From assembly GCA_021209875.1 (NCBI GenBank), contig JAGYVD010000002.1, positions 124,001 to 188,000 of the forward strand: 64,000 nucleotides of DNA. Direction: 5' to 3'. Source of the DNA: Rosellinia necatrix (lineage: Eukaryota > Ascomycota > Sordariomycetes > Xylariales > Xylariaceae). The notes beneath the pieces were generated by a model that was not told the origin of the DNA, did not search any database, and was given only the letters and a program-made list of their open reading frames with translations. Position numbers and translations under genes: made by a program. This document shows positions 42,129 through 53,915 of the stretch, one piece after another; positions within the stretch are counted from its first letter, which is position 1; every line of letters begins with the position of its first letter.

Positions 42129-44083
42129 CTACATGAAAATGCCAACCCATGCGCCCTTGGTACTAACTTCAGAGTCGCAACCTTCGACGGCGCAGTATAG
42201 CTTCTTGCCGCCCTCGCTATCCGGGAGGAAGCTCACATGAACTGTACTTTTTGCCGTGGGCCGGCGATTCTCGAAGCATCGTTTGCAGTAGACCTGGGAT
42301 GACGTGTGTTAGCGGTATAGCTCGTATAACGGGTATAATATGTCACTGCGAAACCTACGTGACCACAAGCCTTGACGGCCCAGAAGTGATGTTCGGCCGT
42401 GGCTTTCTTGGAACGCGACTTCCTCGCCGGCGTGGTGGAGGCGTCGTCGTCACCCTCGGGGTCGTATGCCAGCTCTTGATCGCAGCTCGGGCAGATGGCG
42501 ACCACGTCCTCGCCGGTGTCTCGAGTGAACCCAGGCCGGGCCGGTTTCGGGGGTTGGTGGGCGGGTTTGACGCCACCCATGCCAGGAAGCGGTGCAGGCG
42601 GCGCAGCGGCCATGAAGGGGGCGCCGGCGTGTGCGGCGTAGTTTAGATGCAGTCCGACAAATTGATGGCCAACGTTGGGGGGGTTGACAAGGTTGCGCTC
42701 GCCAGTAATGACGAGGTCGTCATTATCGGGGTTGTGGTTATGGTTGTGGTTGTGATTGTGGTTTGCCATGCCGGGTGGTGGGTGGTTGCTTAGGTACTGG
42801 AAGAGGGGAATCCGTTGCATGTAGTGTGCTAAGGGATGAAAGCGGTCGTTGAGATCGAAACCGTCGGCTGGCGCGGGGGCAGGTGCAGGGCCTGCGGAAC
42901 CTGAACCTGAGCCTGGCTGCCTAGGTTGCTCGCCAACCCCGAAGAACCTAGCACCACGACCGCCGGCGTGATTCTCGTTATGGCGGTTGGGATGAGGGTT
43001 CTGGTTCTGGTTGGGGTTCTGGTTGGGGTTGTTGTTGGGATTCTGGTTGGGGTTGTAGTTGTGGTTGTTGTTGTGGTTGTTGTTGTGGTTGTTATTGTTG
43101 TTGTTATTGGGATCGTTGCGGTCGTGGGTGAAGTTATTATTGGCATTCCGTCTCGGAGAGGCGCGCATGGGCCGGTCTTCGTCGTCGGAACTGGAGAGGA
43201 TGATGACGTGCTGGTTGTCGACGTAGTTTCCGTCGCTTCGGTTGAGTCGCGGAGGGGCGTTTTGAGGCTGCGAGCGCAGTCTTCGCTGGTTTTCAGATTG
43301 TCTCTGTGGTATGGACCGCGCTCGCTGGTTGGGCTGGCCGGCAGGGTTTGGTTGGACTGGCATTGCCACGTCATCGTCGCCCGTCAGGTCGATCACGTCG
43401 GGGGCATGGCGTCTCTGCCTGTGCTGGTTATTGGCAGCGGCGGCACCAGTGCCGTTGGCACGCCCTTGCCCGGCCATCACCACCTCGACCAGCTCGTCTC
43501 TATCCGACCCGTGTCGTCCCCCAGCGCCGACCTGGGGCTCGTCCATGACAGGTGATTGCTGTAACCCCCACTGGGCGTGTCCAAAGCGATGTTCTAGCTG
43601 GTGCAGGAGAGCTTGCTGCAGGGCGTCGACGGGCAACCCAAGATAATTGCCAAAGTCGCCTTCCTCGCCGGGTTCATAATCGTAAGGGTCGAAATCAACG
43701 CCGAGGTCAACGTCTCCCATATCAAAGAAGTCGTTTAGGAAGTAACCTACTCCTGCTCCTACTCCGATACCAACTCCGACCCCGGCTCCTCTTGCTTCTT
43801 GTCCTTCTCCTCCTTCTTGTTCTTCTTCTTCTTGTTCTTCGTTCTCTTCGTCGTGTTCTCCGTCTTCGTCCTCACTACTCTCTTCGTCCTCGTCCTCGTC
43901 CTCGTCTTCCTCTCCGTCTATGCTGCTTATGTCACCACCATCTGATTCCTCGTCACTGGTGTCTACTATGATGGAACTGACATCAGACAGGAGGTCCTCA
44001 AAACCAGGGGCGTCGTCAGAAAGCTGTGGGGGGGTAGAAGCAGCGTATGGGCTAGGCGAATCCGAGTCGGGGATCTCGTCCAT
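42129..44083 (-). CDS. RING-type protein with several SUMO-interacting motifs ('cell cycle control protein' family)
   Basis: Exon 1 44083-42359, intron 42358-42294 (GTAGGT...CCAG, phase 0), exon 2 42293-42129; 629 residues, ending KGAWVGIFM, the usual family end. The intron lies inside the RING-like domain: AICPSCDQELAYDPEG, then HHFWAVKACGH-VYCKRCFENR, then LYCAVEGCDSEV, giving paired CxxC, CGHxYCxxC and a final C-x4-C. Ahead of it are hydrophobic-acidic motifs of SUMO-interacting type: IIVDTSDEES (39-48), VIDLTGDDD (230-238), VIILSSSDDED (293-303), and LVITGER near residue 475. Long E/D, N, H/N and P/A low-complexity runs separate them. The combination resembles SUMO-targeted ubiquitin ligases, so nuclear ubiquitin-ligase activity is a reasonable but unproven inference. 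Confidence 0.85.
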
Positions 44084-44481
44084 ATTATATTTCGAAGGTT
44101 AATGTGGGAATTGGCCCTAGCCTAGCACACGCAAGGGAGGGCGGGTTAGTTTGCGTTGTATCGAAACTCTAGCCACCGACCAGGGCTGGCCGGGGATGCC
44201 ATGTTACACCACCTACCTAGGTAGGTAGATAGGTATTCACTAGCCGGGGGTGGCAAGGAGGGCGCGCGTACCTACGGGTCGGTATAAGCGACGACAGCAG
44301 TGAATGGGTAAGCCGCTATCCCGCCGTTGCCACCATTTCGGAGACAAGAGAAGGGCAGAGGCGGGCGGAGACGAAGCGGGAGCGGGCCCCTGTGTGTTCG
44401 GTATGCTGCTGTATTCTACAGGCCACCGTGTCCGAATATACCCAAGCGACAGTGACTGCAGTGCAGGTACAGTAGGTACGT

Positions 44482-44534
44482 AGGTAAGTAAGTAAGTAAG
44501 TAAGTTAGTAAGTAAGTAAGTAAGTAAATAAGTA
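44482..44534. repeat. (GTAA)n microsatellite
   Basis: About eleven GTAA/GTTA units, with GTAGGTACGTAGG just before, 0.4 kb upstream of the RING gene start. Confidence 0.9.
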
Positions 44535-45502
44535 CCTGAAGTGAGAGTGAGCGTGAATGGCAGCCAGGAGGGATGACACGGCCAGAACACCACGGCCAGA
44601 ACAAGGCCTATAACAAGAAAAGAGCACAGGGAGCGGAAACCGGTGGAGCTAGTGAAGGCGGGCAGACGGTTGGTCGATGGCGACGCGCTGGTCTGGCTAT
44701 ACGTCGACGACGCTAACGTGGTAGTCGTCGGCGTCGTTGTGGTCGTTGTCGTGGTGGTGCATAGTGAAGAGGGAGAGTCTCAGCCTCAGAAGATCGCGTC
44801 AATTGACCATTATCAAGGTGCCTACCCTACCTACTTACTTACCTGCTCATGGCATGTTGGAGGAATTGTTGAAAGGGTTCGGGTTCAATACCACTTTCCG
44901 CTAGTCCCGTGTACCGCGACCGCCATCTACGTACCTGTAGGTACCCTTGCCGGACGTCTGTGTAGGCAAGCACAATTCACTCCTCCATCCCCATCGTCCC
45001 ATTTGTGGCGCTGTCCATTTATTGGGTCCCCGTCACTGCCCGTCATGTGTTTCCCACCGGCGGCAGATACCACAAGGCACGGCTACGTAATACAGTACAC
45101 TGCGGTACTTAGGCGGGTCGGGAATTGACCTCCCCAGAGGTGCTACCTGTGCCATGTTACCCCGACTAACCCTAGACGGAACAAAAGGTGGGGCAGACAT
45201 GTGGTTATTGCACCGTATCGTGGGTGTCATATTCCCGGTTACAAGGTAGTTCCAAGGTAGTTCCAAGGTAGTTACCCTGAAAGCTGAAAGTGCAAAAGTA
45301 CAGGACAGCAATTCATATATAGTGTATGTTACCTATCTCATGAGCAGAGTTGATGCCTATTCCATGTTTCAGCCCGGTTCACTTCATATTAGCATTACAG
45401 AATTGCCTATATAGATAGCCAGAATCAGATGTTAGTAGGTAGGTATGCTCTCCCTTATATGCCTTTTGAGTAACAATGGGTAGAATGAGATCTCGGTATA
45501 GA

Positions 45503-45562
45503 CTAGGTAGGTAGGTAGGGTACGTAGGTACCTCGAAGTACCTAGGTACCTACCTAGGTACA
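45503..45562. repeat. TAGG tract followed by CCTAGGTACCTACCTAGG palindrome
   Basis: CTAGGTAGGTAGGTAGGG then GTAGGTACC and ACCTAGGTACCTACCTAGG; able to form a cruciform. Confidence 0.85.
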
Positions 45563-46319
45563 CTAGTTATCACAGCGCCAATAGGCAAGGGGTCGATGAA
45601 CCTTAAATGCCCCCCACACCCCTCCATTTGTTGCTCTCATTCAAGCTCCCTTCTGTAAACAGCTAGTGCCAGCCACCCGACAGATAACTACCTTTATGTA
45701 GTACTTGATTGTACTTTTCAATTCACCAAAAATTTTCTCAAATATGTTTAGTTTTTGAGGGGTTTTTTTTTTTTTTTAAAAAAAAAGCTTGTTGCTGACT
45801 TGCCTAGTAAGGAGTCAGCCCGTCCCCATGAACACGACACACACAATTAATAAAAAAATACTCTCACTTGATTTGCTCCAGATCACTCATTTGGGTCGCA
45901 AGCCTTACTAGGCGGTCTAGTCTGATCTAGTCCTAAGTGCATACCTTGGCCAGCCCTTGCTCAGATGCATAGCTCTGAGCTAGTGCATACTATTCAGTTG
46001 GTAGTGCGTGCCGAGATGAAGACAAGGCTGCAAATGACATGTTCATGACAAGGGCACCTGAAATATATTCGATCATGGGCCAGTAGAAACATACCAGGCC
46101 GCTAAATCTGAAGCTCAAAGTCTCGTGCAGAGACTTAGGTATCATTTGCATTTTTATGATGTACAGTTACTCCACGTGTTCCCCCCCTGGGGCGCATGAC
46201 CAGCCGGATTAGTGCGGCAATCCAATCGAGAGAGGTCTCGTCATAGCCGGGCCGCCACTCCATTCCACTTCTATTTTCCACCACTCAGTCGTCTCCCCCT
46301 GGCTTTGATCTTTTAGGAA

Positions 46320-47962
46320 TCAGGACTCGCTCTTGGGCCCCAGCACGCTGATGATGCCCTCGCTATTGACCACTAAAAGCTTGCCGGCATTGGGGCCCCA
46401 CGCTACGTCCACAGCATTGCTCACGGCCGCTCTCAGCGGCTCTGACCACGACTTGGAGCCCTTGTTGTACTGCTGCACCGTCACGCCCGCCTGGCCGACC
46501 GTGGCGAGGAACTGCTGCGAGTAATCCCATGCCAGGCGCTGCACCACACTGCCGATATCCAGCACCTTGGCCTGCGCCGCATCGCCCTGCTTCCGTAGAT
46601 CGAAGATGGTGACTGTCGTCTGGCCCTTGGCCGTGGCCGCGAACCAAAAGCCATTCTCTGAGAAGACGATAGCCTGGATTGGGGCGCCCAAGGAGAAGGC
46701 CGCAGCCTCCTCGCCCGTGCTGGTCATGAATAGCTTGATCTCGCCCGCATCTGTACCGGTTGCGAAGAGGTGGCCGTCGGGATGGAATGCGCAAGCCGTC
46801 AAGGCTACACCTAAGGGTTAGCAACCAACGCCATCGAGGTAGTATCGAAGTAAGCCGTGGTCGTGGGTTGGAACTCACCAGCATTAGTATAGACACGCGT
46901 AGCTTGTTGTAGATTTTCTAGATCGTAGAAAACGAAGCTCTTATCCACCCCAACCGAGGCTAGAATAGCCTTGCTAGGGTGTATGGCAAGGCCCGTCGCG
47001 GGCCCGGCATGGTCCGCAAATGATGCTATCTCATTACCAGCCTCGAACACCTTCACCGAGCCATTGGCAGTGGAGAAGAATACCTTGGATCCCTCCCATA
47101 TCGAGTCCGTTATAGGCTCGCCGACCGTGAAGGACCGCTCCAACTTATCCGCCTCGACCGAGTATACGGCCACTTCTCCTTCCAGCCCACCTACGGCACT
47201 ATATCCTCCTTCGGATGTGAGAGTTGTAACGTGAGAGACAGGCAAAGGGTTAGAAGCCTCAACGGCAAAGGTTGCGATGTCGTCCGGAGTTGTCCAGCCC
47301 TCGGGAACGGGCCGCTTCTTTCTGCTCTTGGAAAGTCTAGCGATGGATGAAACGGTTAGCGCTGCACCACCCTCGCCAAGGCCGTCATCTCTTCTATGCT
47401 CACCTTGCCTGTGCTTCGTCCACTTTGGCAACCATCTCGGCTGATAAGCCCTCACTGTCGACAGCCATGGCGTCGCCGCCACTAGGGGCGCCGGCCGAGA
47501 TAGAAATCCGAGAAAGCGCGTCGCGCGCTTCGTCGCGCTCCCGGGTCAGCCTCGCGATGACACGAACAGCGGCATCGTGCTGATACAAGGCAGTAGCGAG
47601 CTCTTCGCGCGTCCGCGTCAGCTGCTCGGTCAGGTTATACGTCTCCAAGGCGAGGGCGTCCCATTCGTTCTGGAAGGTGGAGAGGAGAGCCGGGATGGAT
47701 GTGAGGGTAGGAGGTCGGGGTCGGACGACGCGAGCCGACTTGACAGGGAGGAGGTCGTCGAGCGCGAGGGCTTCGCCAGAGACGGGGTCCTTTCCATTCT
47801 CTTCGATGCATTTCTCGATCAATCGCCTCTCGAAGACGGAGCCTGAGAGCTTGGATACAACAGGCTCCTGAGGAGCTTCACCGGAGACTATTCCCACGTC
47901 AGTCTTCAAACAAAAACAAACCAGAAGGAATTTGCGCCGAGGGACCTACTTGCGCACAGCAT
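46320..47962 (-). CDS. PRP19: Pre-mRNA-processing factor 19 (Prp19, U-box E3 ubiquitin ligase)
   Basis: Core subunit of the NineTeen complex: activates the spliceosome by non-proteolytic ubiquitylation and takes part in DNA repair. Four exons: 47962-47950, 47887-47404, 47336-46879, 46810-46320; 481 residues, the usual length. The 13-nt first exon gives MLCA and splices to ISGEAPQEPVVSK, the family's hallmark start. U-box at residues 1-~70 (VFERRLIEKCIEENGKDPVSG, here broken only by its known non-Cys/His fold), then the Prp19 coiled coil (FQNEWDALALETYNLTEQL, RVIARLTRERDEAR), then WD40 repeats from ~residue 170 (VSHVTTLTSEGGYSAVG, HAGPATGLAIHPSKAILASV, LTACAFHPDGHLFATGT, FSENGFWFAATA). Divergent from the OHCU decarboxylase gene, with 753 bp between start codons. 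Confidence 0.97.
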
Positions 47963-48715
47963 GCTCGGTAACCCAAACCTGAAGATGGTAGCTGGAATGA
48001 ATATAACCGAGTCGAAAGCGGTGGTTTCAAGTAAATTTTGAATGAGGTTGAATCTTCGCCTTCTCAGGTCGCGTCGTAAATCGTCCTGATTGGATAAGTC
48101 TGCTGGGATAAGCTGCTGCTAAATACTGTACTATGTTCTAAAATACCTAGGTAGGTAAGTAGGCATCTAAGTTGACCCATCCACTTGTCACTTCCAAGTT
48201 ACCTGCCTAGGTATAGATTACCCTGTAGCAGCGTATGGGCGCCAGCTGATGTATTCCTTGGCAGAGATCAGACAGCTGGTGAGGGATTACATACTTTACT
48301 TATCTAGGTAAGTTGAAGTTATTCATCAGTACCCGCCTTAACCAATGCCTACCTAGGTAGGTACAAGTAGTGTACACTACCAATAGGCCCAGTGGTAACT
48401 ACCAAATAGGTACAGCGATTCACATACACGCCAACATAAAGTTACACAACGCAAGCTCGCACACTCTACCTACCTATTCATAAGCTCATAAACTCATAGC
48501 ACTTACCTACTCACTTACTTACTCACTTACTTACTTACTTCCCTACTTACTTAGGTCCTTGCTTAATATCTTACTTGGTCTTAGTATAATACAGCAGCAT
48601 CACACCTACTTCATCCAACCCCGTTTGACGATAGTAGGCCTAATACAAAGTCAATAATCTCCCCCTCACCTATTCACTCAACTATTCACTTCCAAAGTAA
48701 GGTCTTGCAATCGCC
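47963..48715. promoter_or_regulatory. Shared divergent promoter of Prp19 (-) and OHCU decarboxylase (+)
   Basis: 753 bp with TAGG/CCTA words (48147-48162, 48350-48363) and a run of ACTTACTTACTCACTTACTT (about 48510-48551) close to the OHCU start. No TATA box is obvious. Confidence 0.5.
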
Positions 48716-49486
48716 ATGGCTACGCCAAGCCTCCCACCCATCTCTTCGCTGTCCACAGCAGACGAGAAAACCATTGAATCCGTATTAGACACCCTCTTCG
48801 AGCCGTGTCCTGAAATACACTCCATTGCCGTCCCGGCCATCCAGCGAAGAAGGCGTATACCCGCCAACCCAGGCCTCACAGTAGACCTTCCCAGCCCCGT
48901 CCCCCCATCCGTTACGATACCCGATGATGCCCCTTTCACCAGTTACGCGTCTCTGATCCAACACATCGGCACTCTCCTCCACCAGCTCACAGTATCCATC
49001 CCATCCTCGTCTTCCATCTCTTTGACTGTCACGCGTGATATACTCCACGCAATTCTGGGCTCCCACCCCCGTCTGGGCTCCAAAAGGGTCGACAGTGCCC
49101 AAAGCCGAGCCGAACAGGCGCAGCTGAACACGGGTGCTCAAGATGAGGCCGAGCGTCTGGCGGCCCTGAACCGTGAATACGAGGAGCGCTTCCCCGGGTT
49201 GCGGTACGTCGTCTTCGTCAACGGACGGGCTAGAGACGTCATCATGGAGGATATGCGGCGACGCATTGATAGGGGGGATATCAGGGCCGAGGAGAGAGAA
49301 GGGGTTCAAGTGAGTACCTCAATCACCGCAGCACCCGCTATAATCTTATACTTCCATAAAGCCCCTTTACCTTTTATCTTCTATTGATGGCGCTCTTCAA
49401 GGTCGGTTGGCCATTGCTCACAGTTATCCTAGGCCATGGTTGATATCGCGCTAGACCGAGCAGGAAAGCTGGGTTCTACCGATTGA
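48716..49486 (+). CDS. OHCU decarboxylase (uric acid degradation)
   Basis: 2-Oxo-4-hydroxy-4-carboxy-5-ureidoimidazoline decarboxylase, the step that forms S-allantoin after urate oxidase and HIU hydrolase; fungi use it to obtain nitrogen from purines. Exon 1 48716-49309, intron 49310-49432 (GTGAGT...CCTAG, phase 0), exon 2 49433-49486; 215 residues. Family signs: PPISSLSTADEKTIESVLDTLFEP, shown here only by its pattern of an N-terminal helix and L-FE; FTSYASLIQHIG; the catalytic-site motif SHPRLGSK (His at ~residue 116); AALNREYEERFPGLRYVVFV followed by NGR; and the C-terminal helix MVDIALDRAGKLGS supplied by exon 2. The Pro-rich loop after residue 45 is an insertion seen in fungal members. 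ATG 48716 has a GCCATGG context. Confidence 0.9.
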
Positions 49487-50065
49487 ATCACCATTCACTC
49501 GTCGATGGACCCTGTCCATGAACCCCTGAAGGGTAAGTAGGATCAACATAGTCGGTAAGGGGGGTGCATATGTTACATCATACCTAGACATCTTCCGCCC
49601 GATAGTACGAAGCATACACTCAGGGGCGCCTTTCTCACAACATATAACAACCAGTATATCGACTGCCATCAGTTTCGAGGTTGGCCTCAGGCCTCAAGTT
49701 GCCCATATTAGTGATCCTATACTAACAAGCCGTGCATAATGCCCGATTCTTATTATTTGGTAGCTAATTTCAACTCGTACAGCAACTCCTACTCAGCAAG
49801 ACCATCCCTCACTCCCTTCAGTCGCTCTCGATAAAGTCAATCTAGTTTTTATGCCTAACCTATAGCCCGCTCGCGAATGCAATACCTGGCTCTGACGGCA
49901 GAATGATAGCCGTATGCCATGCTCTCTCATCTCGTCTCGTATCGTTTTCGTTTCACACCTGCCAAACCAGCCCTACCCAAATCCCAATCCCAACCGAAAC
50001 ACGCACCCTCGTACATATTACATATCATCCACTTTTCACACACACCCATGTATGTTTCTCCGCCC
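49487..50065. other. Convergent intergenic region
   Basis: 580 bp containing the 3' ends of the OHCU decarboxylase gene (+) and of the 50066 gene (-). Nothing else recognised. Confidence 0.55.
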
Positions 50066-51433
50066 TCAAAAGATCCACGGGATCCCATCCAGCTCGTCGA
50101 GGTACTCTTCGTAAGACGGCTCCTCGGCCGGGCTGCTGCCGCCGCCGCCGGGGTTGCCGAACAGCACTCCGAAATCGGCGTACACGTCGTCCACGTCGTC
50201 GTCCGAGAGCTCCGCGTAATACCGGTCGTGGAACCCCGCCGCCGGAAACGCCGTGTTGTCCTCCTCCTCTTCGTCCTCGTCGCTCGCGTCCGCGTCGGCG
50301 ATGGGCGGAGGGAAGCCTGTCGCGGGCGTCTCCTTCTGCCGGGGATGGTGCGTCGCCGCGGCGTTCGACATGTGAGCCCCGCCGCCGCCGCTCGCCCACC
50401 GCGTATCGGGGCCCCCCGTCATCGTCGCATTCACGCCGTAGCCCTGCTGCTGTTGGTAAGGGGGAGGGTGATAGTGACTCTGCTGCTGGTGCTGCTGATG
50501 TTGCCCAAGCGCCACCCGCGGATGAAACCCCGCAGCATACTGTGGCCTCCAAACTCCTCCTCCTGCTGCGCCCGCCATGTGCCCGCGCGCGACGACGACG
50601 CCGGCGGCCAGATGCCGCACGCGGTTGAGAATAGCGGCCTTCCGAACAAGCAACGCCGCCCCTCCTCCCCCCCCTCCTCCTCCGGTGATGGCGCGCCGCA
50701 CGCTCCCGAGCGACGCAAGCCGCTGGATGCGGTGCAGCGCCGGCATCGTGGTGTCGCGCCCGCTCTCGCGTATCAGGATGTGCGTCGCGGGCAGCGAGAA
50801 CGGCCGCGAGAGCCGCGACGTCACCAGCCGCAGCAGCAGGCGCCGCTTCTTGCTCGAGAGCGTCGCCGTGCCCTCGCCGTCGACGTCGTCCGCGGCGCGC
50901 GGGCGCTTGGCCCCCGCGTGCTGTAGGGCGAGGGGGGGTGGCGTCGCTGCCGATATCGCTGGGGGGGCGAGGACACAGCAGGGGGGACACGCCGCAGGAG
51001 GAGCGGTGACGACCAAGGCTGTTTGTCGCCCTTCTTCCTCTTCCTCTCCCTCTTCCTCCTCCTTTCCTTCTTCTTCATCTTCAGGGGAGGGGGAGGAGGG
51101 CTGCTCATGTGCGGTAGCGACGGCGGCATCGGCGTTCGAGGTGCCCTGCGGCGACGAGTCGTGCCCCGCTGCTGTCGTCCCAGGGCACGGGTCCTGCGCC
51201 CTGGAATAATAGCACGACGGCCCCGGGCCCCATCTCGCGTCGGCGCCGTCGCACGAGCCTCTGTTGCCCCCGTCGTCGTCGCCGTCGCCGCCGCAATTCG
51301 ACGCCTGTCTTGTAAGCGTGTAGCTCAGCGGCTGGGTTCCTAGTTCCATCTCTTGCTGTCGATGATGTCGTAAGTAACAACACCCGTACGCCCCAAAGGG
51401 CTCGAGCGACATCTGATGAGCGCTGAGCTCCAT
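50066..51433 (-). CDS. Conserved fungal protein of unknown function, mostly disordered
   Basis: Single exon, about 455 residues from the first in-frame ATG (MELSAHQMSLEPFGAYGCC); a second ATG seven codons on is equally possible. The conserved core is KKRRLLLRLVTSRLSRPFS followed by LPATHIL, then LVRKAAILNRVRHLA; the C-terminus ends SYEEYLDELDGIPWIF, and the pattern EExxDELDGIPW is one I know from ascomycete homologues without assigned function. Between these lie acidic (E-rich), Gly-, Gln- and Pro-rich stretches, and a segment rich in acidic residues and Tyr (RYYAELSDDDVDDVYADFG). The basic core and acidic flanks suggest a nuclear protein. Codon use is very GC-rich in the repeats, so homopolymer errors could exist, but the frame is unbroken. 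Confidence 0.75.
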   Translation of the reverse strand: MELSAHQMSLEPFGAYGCCYLRHHRQQEMELGTQPLSYTLTRQASNCGGDGDDDGGNRGSCDGADARWGPGPSCYYSRAQDPCPGTTAAGHDSSPQGTSNADAAVATAHEQPSSPSPEDEEEGKEEEEGEEEEEGRQTALVVTAPPAACPPCCVLAPPAISAATPPPLALQHAGAKRPRAADDVDGEGTATLSSKKRRLLLRLVTSRLSRPFSLPATHILIRESGRDTTMPALHRIQRLASLGSVRRAITGGGGGGGGAALLVRKAAILNRVRHLAAGVVVARGHMAGAAGGGVWRPQYAAGFHPRVALGQHQQHQQQSHYHPPPYQQQQGYGVNATMTGGPDTRWASGGGGAHMSNAAATHHPRQKETPATGFPPPIADADASDEDEEEEDNTAFPAAGFHDRYYAELSDDDVDDVYADFGVLFGNPGGGGSSPAEEPSYEEYLDELDGIPWIF

Positions 51434-51889
51434 GATTGTCGTGGCCGAAGTGCCAAGGCAATGATCATCTAGCTCCGATTTGGGTAATAATAATAACAAT
51501 GATAATGATACGGCGTAGTTATCCCCATATGCTCAAATTTCAAGGTGGTAGTCTCTTGATGGGATCCATGTATTGCGGGAGACGGAGGAGGGATGTGAAT
51601 TCCTGGGCTACCTTGGATAGGATGGCATAGTCGATCGCAAGCCCCTAGAAGGGTGGGATTTGGGGATCCGTGGTCGACTTTGAAGATAGGATAATGATAG
51701 GAATGATGAGCTGGCAATGCCCAATTCAGTCCTGGTGGTAAGGTTCGAGATCAGCCGCATCTGGTGGCACCTAGAAGAGCCAACGGCTTGACTATTGCTT
51801 GGTGCGCTGTTGTTGGAAGATTCGTCCGTATTCTTACGAAGGACTTTCGATCCTTCGTGATACGGGATTCAAGGGACGACACAATTATG

Positions 51890-51932
51890 CCAAGCCCAAG
51901 CCCAAGTCCAAGTCCAAGCCCAAAACCTGATG
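51890..51932. repeat. Hexamer repeat CAAGCC/CAAGTC
   Basis: Seven 6-bp units of the form CCAAG[CT]. Non-coding as far as I can tell. Confidence 0.85.
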
Positions 51933-53825
51933 TCGTGAGGACGCGACGTAATACCCGATCAAGAAAAATGGTCAGAGATTACAAGACGTCGAGGCGACTA
52001 CCGAAGGAAGGACAGTACACTATATCGTGGGAAGAGACGATGCAGAGTATAGAGATGGAGGGGGGTTCCGGCTCTAAAAACCGAGTAAGCGAAGGTGTCA
52101 CGGGGTCTAAGAGCGCCCCCTGTCCAGGCCAGAATCTGCGGTGAAGAAGTCGAAAGAGGTGTGTTCCGAGTGCTCCGTACACTATGTTGGCAGGTTATGA
52201 TTTAAGGGAAATTGTTGGGTCAGGATCGTGTATTATTGGAAGCTGCAGCAGGATGTGAGAACCGAATAGGCGAAGCCATACAGGCTTCAAGGTAACAGCA
52301 TCGGGGAAGGACGATGTAAGCCGCACAAGGGATCCCCTGAAAGGTACATATACATATACGTCGCGCGTCGAGAATGCCGGCGCCGTATTGTATTCGTGCG
52401 GAGTCTCTCCGTCTGTTTTAATATCCGGGCTGTATATTGGTCAGATCCTATGATACGCGGTCTTGATAGGTTCGTTATTGCGCTTCGCAGGATATTACCC
52501 GCATTCAAGTCGTTTGAAGGGCAGTTGAGATGTGACGGTTTCGTCGTGGTCCAGGTAAGGTGTAGACGTGGTGTATATATCACTTCTCGGTACTCATCCG
52601 GAATAAGCAACAGCGCGCCAGGGGTTCGATGTCATAGACGAGCCCGCGGGCGAAGCCAACCCACGGTACCGTTGCAGGTACGTACGTACGTGTAGGTGGA
52701 ATTGGGGGATGGGAGGATACGGAGAGGGATGCAGGATACTACTGACTATATCCCGGAGAACCCTGGCTCATGCAGGCCGGGTTTCGCCAAAGCAATACAC
52801 TACACCACACTGCACTACGGCCACCGTCGCAGTTCGTCGAGTGAGTCGGGGATAATTAACTACGACACGACAAGGGGCTAGACCGTCCCCCCTTTGCATA
52901 CCAAGGACCCGACCCAACCAGTCAAGCAGGCAGCCTCACGACGCTGGGAAGCCATGTGTAAGCCATCTCGCCCAATGAACCTCCACCGCCTCCCTCCCCC
53001 CCTTCTCCCCTTCTCCGGAACTTGTTCGACAGTACCCCAGATTTGTCTTGTTCCATCCCCGGAAGTGCAGCGAGTCCACATGCGCTCGCTGTGTTCCCGT
53101 GAGCTTAGCCTTACGCATGCATGACATGTTGTTACTCTAGACATGACATCCCCCTTCGAGGTTCATGTTCGTGTACAAGACAAAACATGACAAGACAAGA
53201 CAAGACAAGTGCAAATCCACCCAAGTGGGAAATCCTTTTGGAGCTACTGGAGGGTTGATACCTACACTACTGCACTATACTAGTTAGTACACTACTTGTA
53301 TGGGCAAGAGACCCCCGATCCGGTGGTATTTTGGGGGGGTCAGGGTGAGGGATTCTCTGTTTCCGGGACGCGCATCTCCGATACCTTACACCACACTACT
53401 TGTTCACTACACTGCACTACAGCAGGCCCCTCGACATGAGCTGTTACCCACTGTGGTGTAGCAGCCAGACCCCGGCCCTTGGCCTCTGCCTCATGGGTCC
53501 CTCCTTGGAGGCTGGGCAGCAGCAGACTCCTCTTTCCTGCACTACACTACTTGCTGGGTCCCGAGTTAGGTAGATCTGGAGGGACGATCACTTTGAACAT
53601 ATGGGGTTAGGCTGAATGCATGCGCAGGGATTTCGATCCTTCGGCTTGCCGGTTTCGAACACGCCCCCCTCCCCCCTCCCCCGTTTATAGATTCCCGCCG
53701 AGAGCCCTTCAAGATGGCCTCACGATGCTGGGCAGCTGAAAAAAGAAGAAGGGCTAGCAAGGCGACGCCCGCAGAAAGACTATTCAGCAACGCAGTTCCC
53801 CGGGTTGAAGCCGAAGCCTCCTCAG

Positions 53826-53915
53826 CCAGCAACAACACCAGCAACAACAACATCAGCAATAACACCAGCAATAACACCAGCAATAACACCAGCAATAACA
53901 CCAGCACCAGCAGCA
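53826..53915. repeat. Dodecamer minisatellite CAATAACACCAG
   Basis: Starts as CAACAACACCAG-type units, becomes four near-perfect CAATAACACCAG copies, and decays into CAGCAG trinucleotides to about 53955. Confidence 0.9.

Larger units (their letters stand above)
44084..46319. other. Intergenic region with several tetranucleotide tracts
   Basis: 2.2 kb; the RING gene promoter is at the left. Repeat tracts at 44205-44236, 44482-44534 and 45503-45562; T and A homopolymers meet at 45763-45786. The frame at 44643-45128 contains a Val homopolymer from GTN repeats and is unlikely to be a gene. Confidence 0.55.

Noticed and set aside
43900..43974. Coding frames antisense to the RING gene (42926-43971)
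   Set aside because: Homopolymeric Val, Leu and Arg runs are the complement of Asn, Glu and Asp codon repeats in the real gene.
44643..45128. 161-codon frame upstream of the RING gene
   Set aside because: Contains a Val run from GTN repeats, no ATG in good context and no known domain.
51764..52144. 126-codon frame with Ser-Pro repeats
   Set aside because: No ATG at the start of the frame, repeats derive from a hexamer microsatellite, and nothing resembles a known protein.
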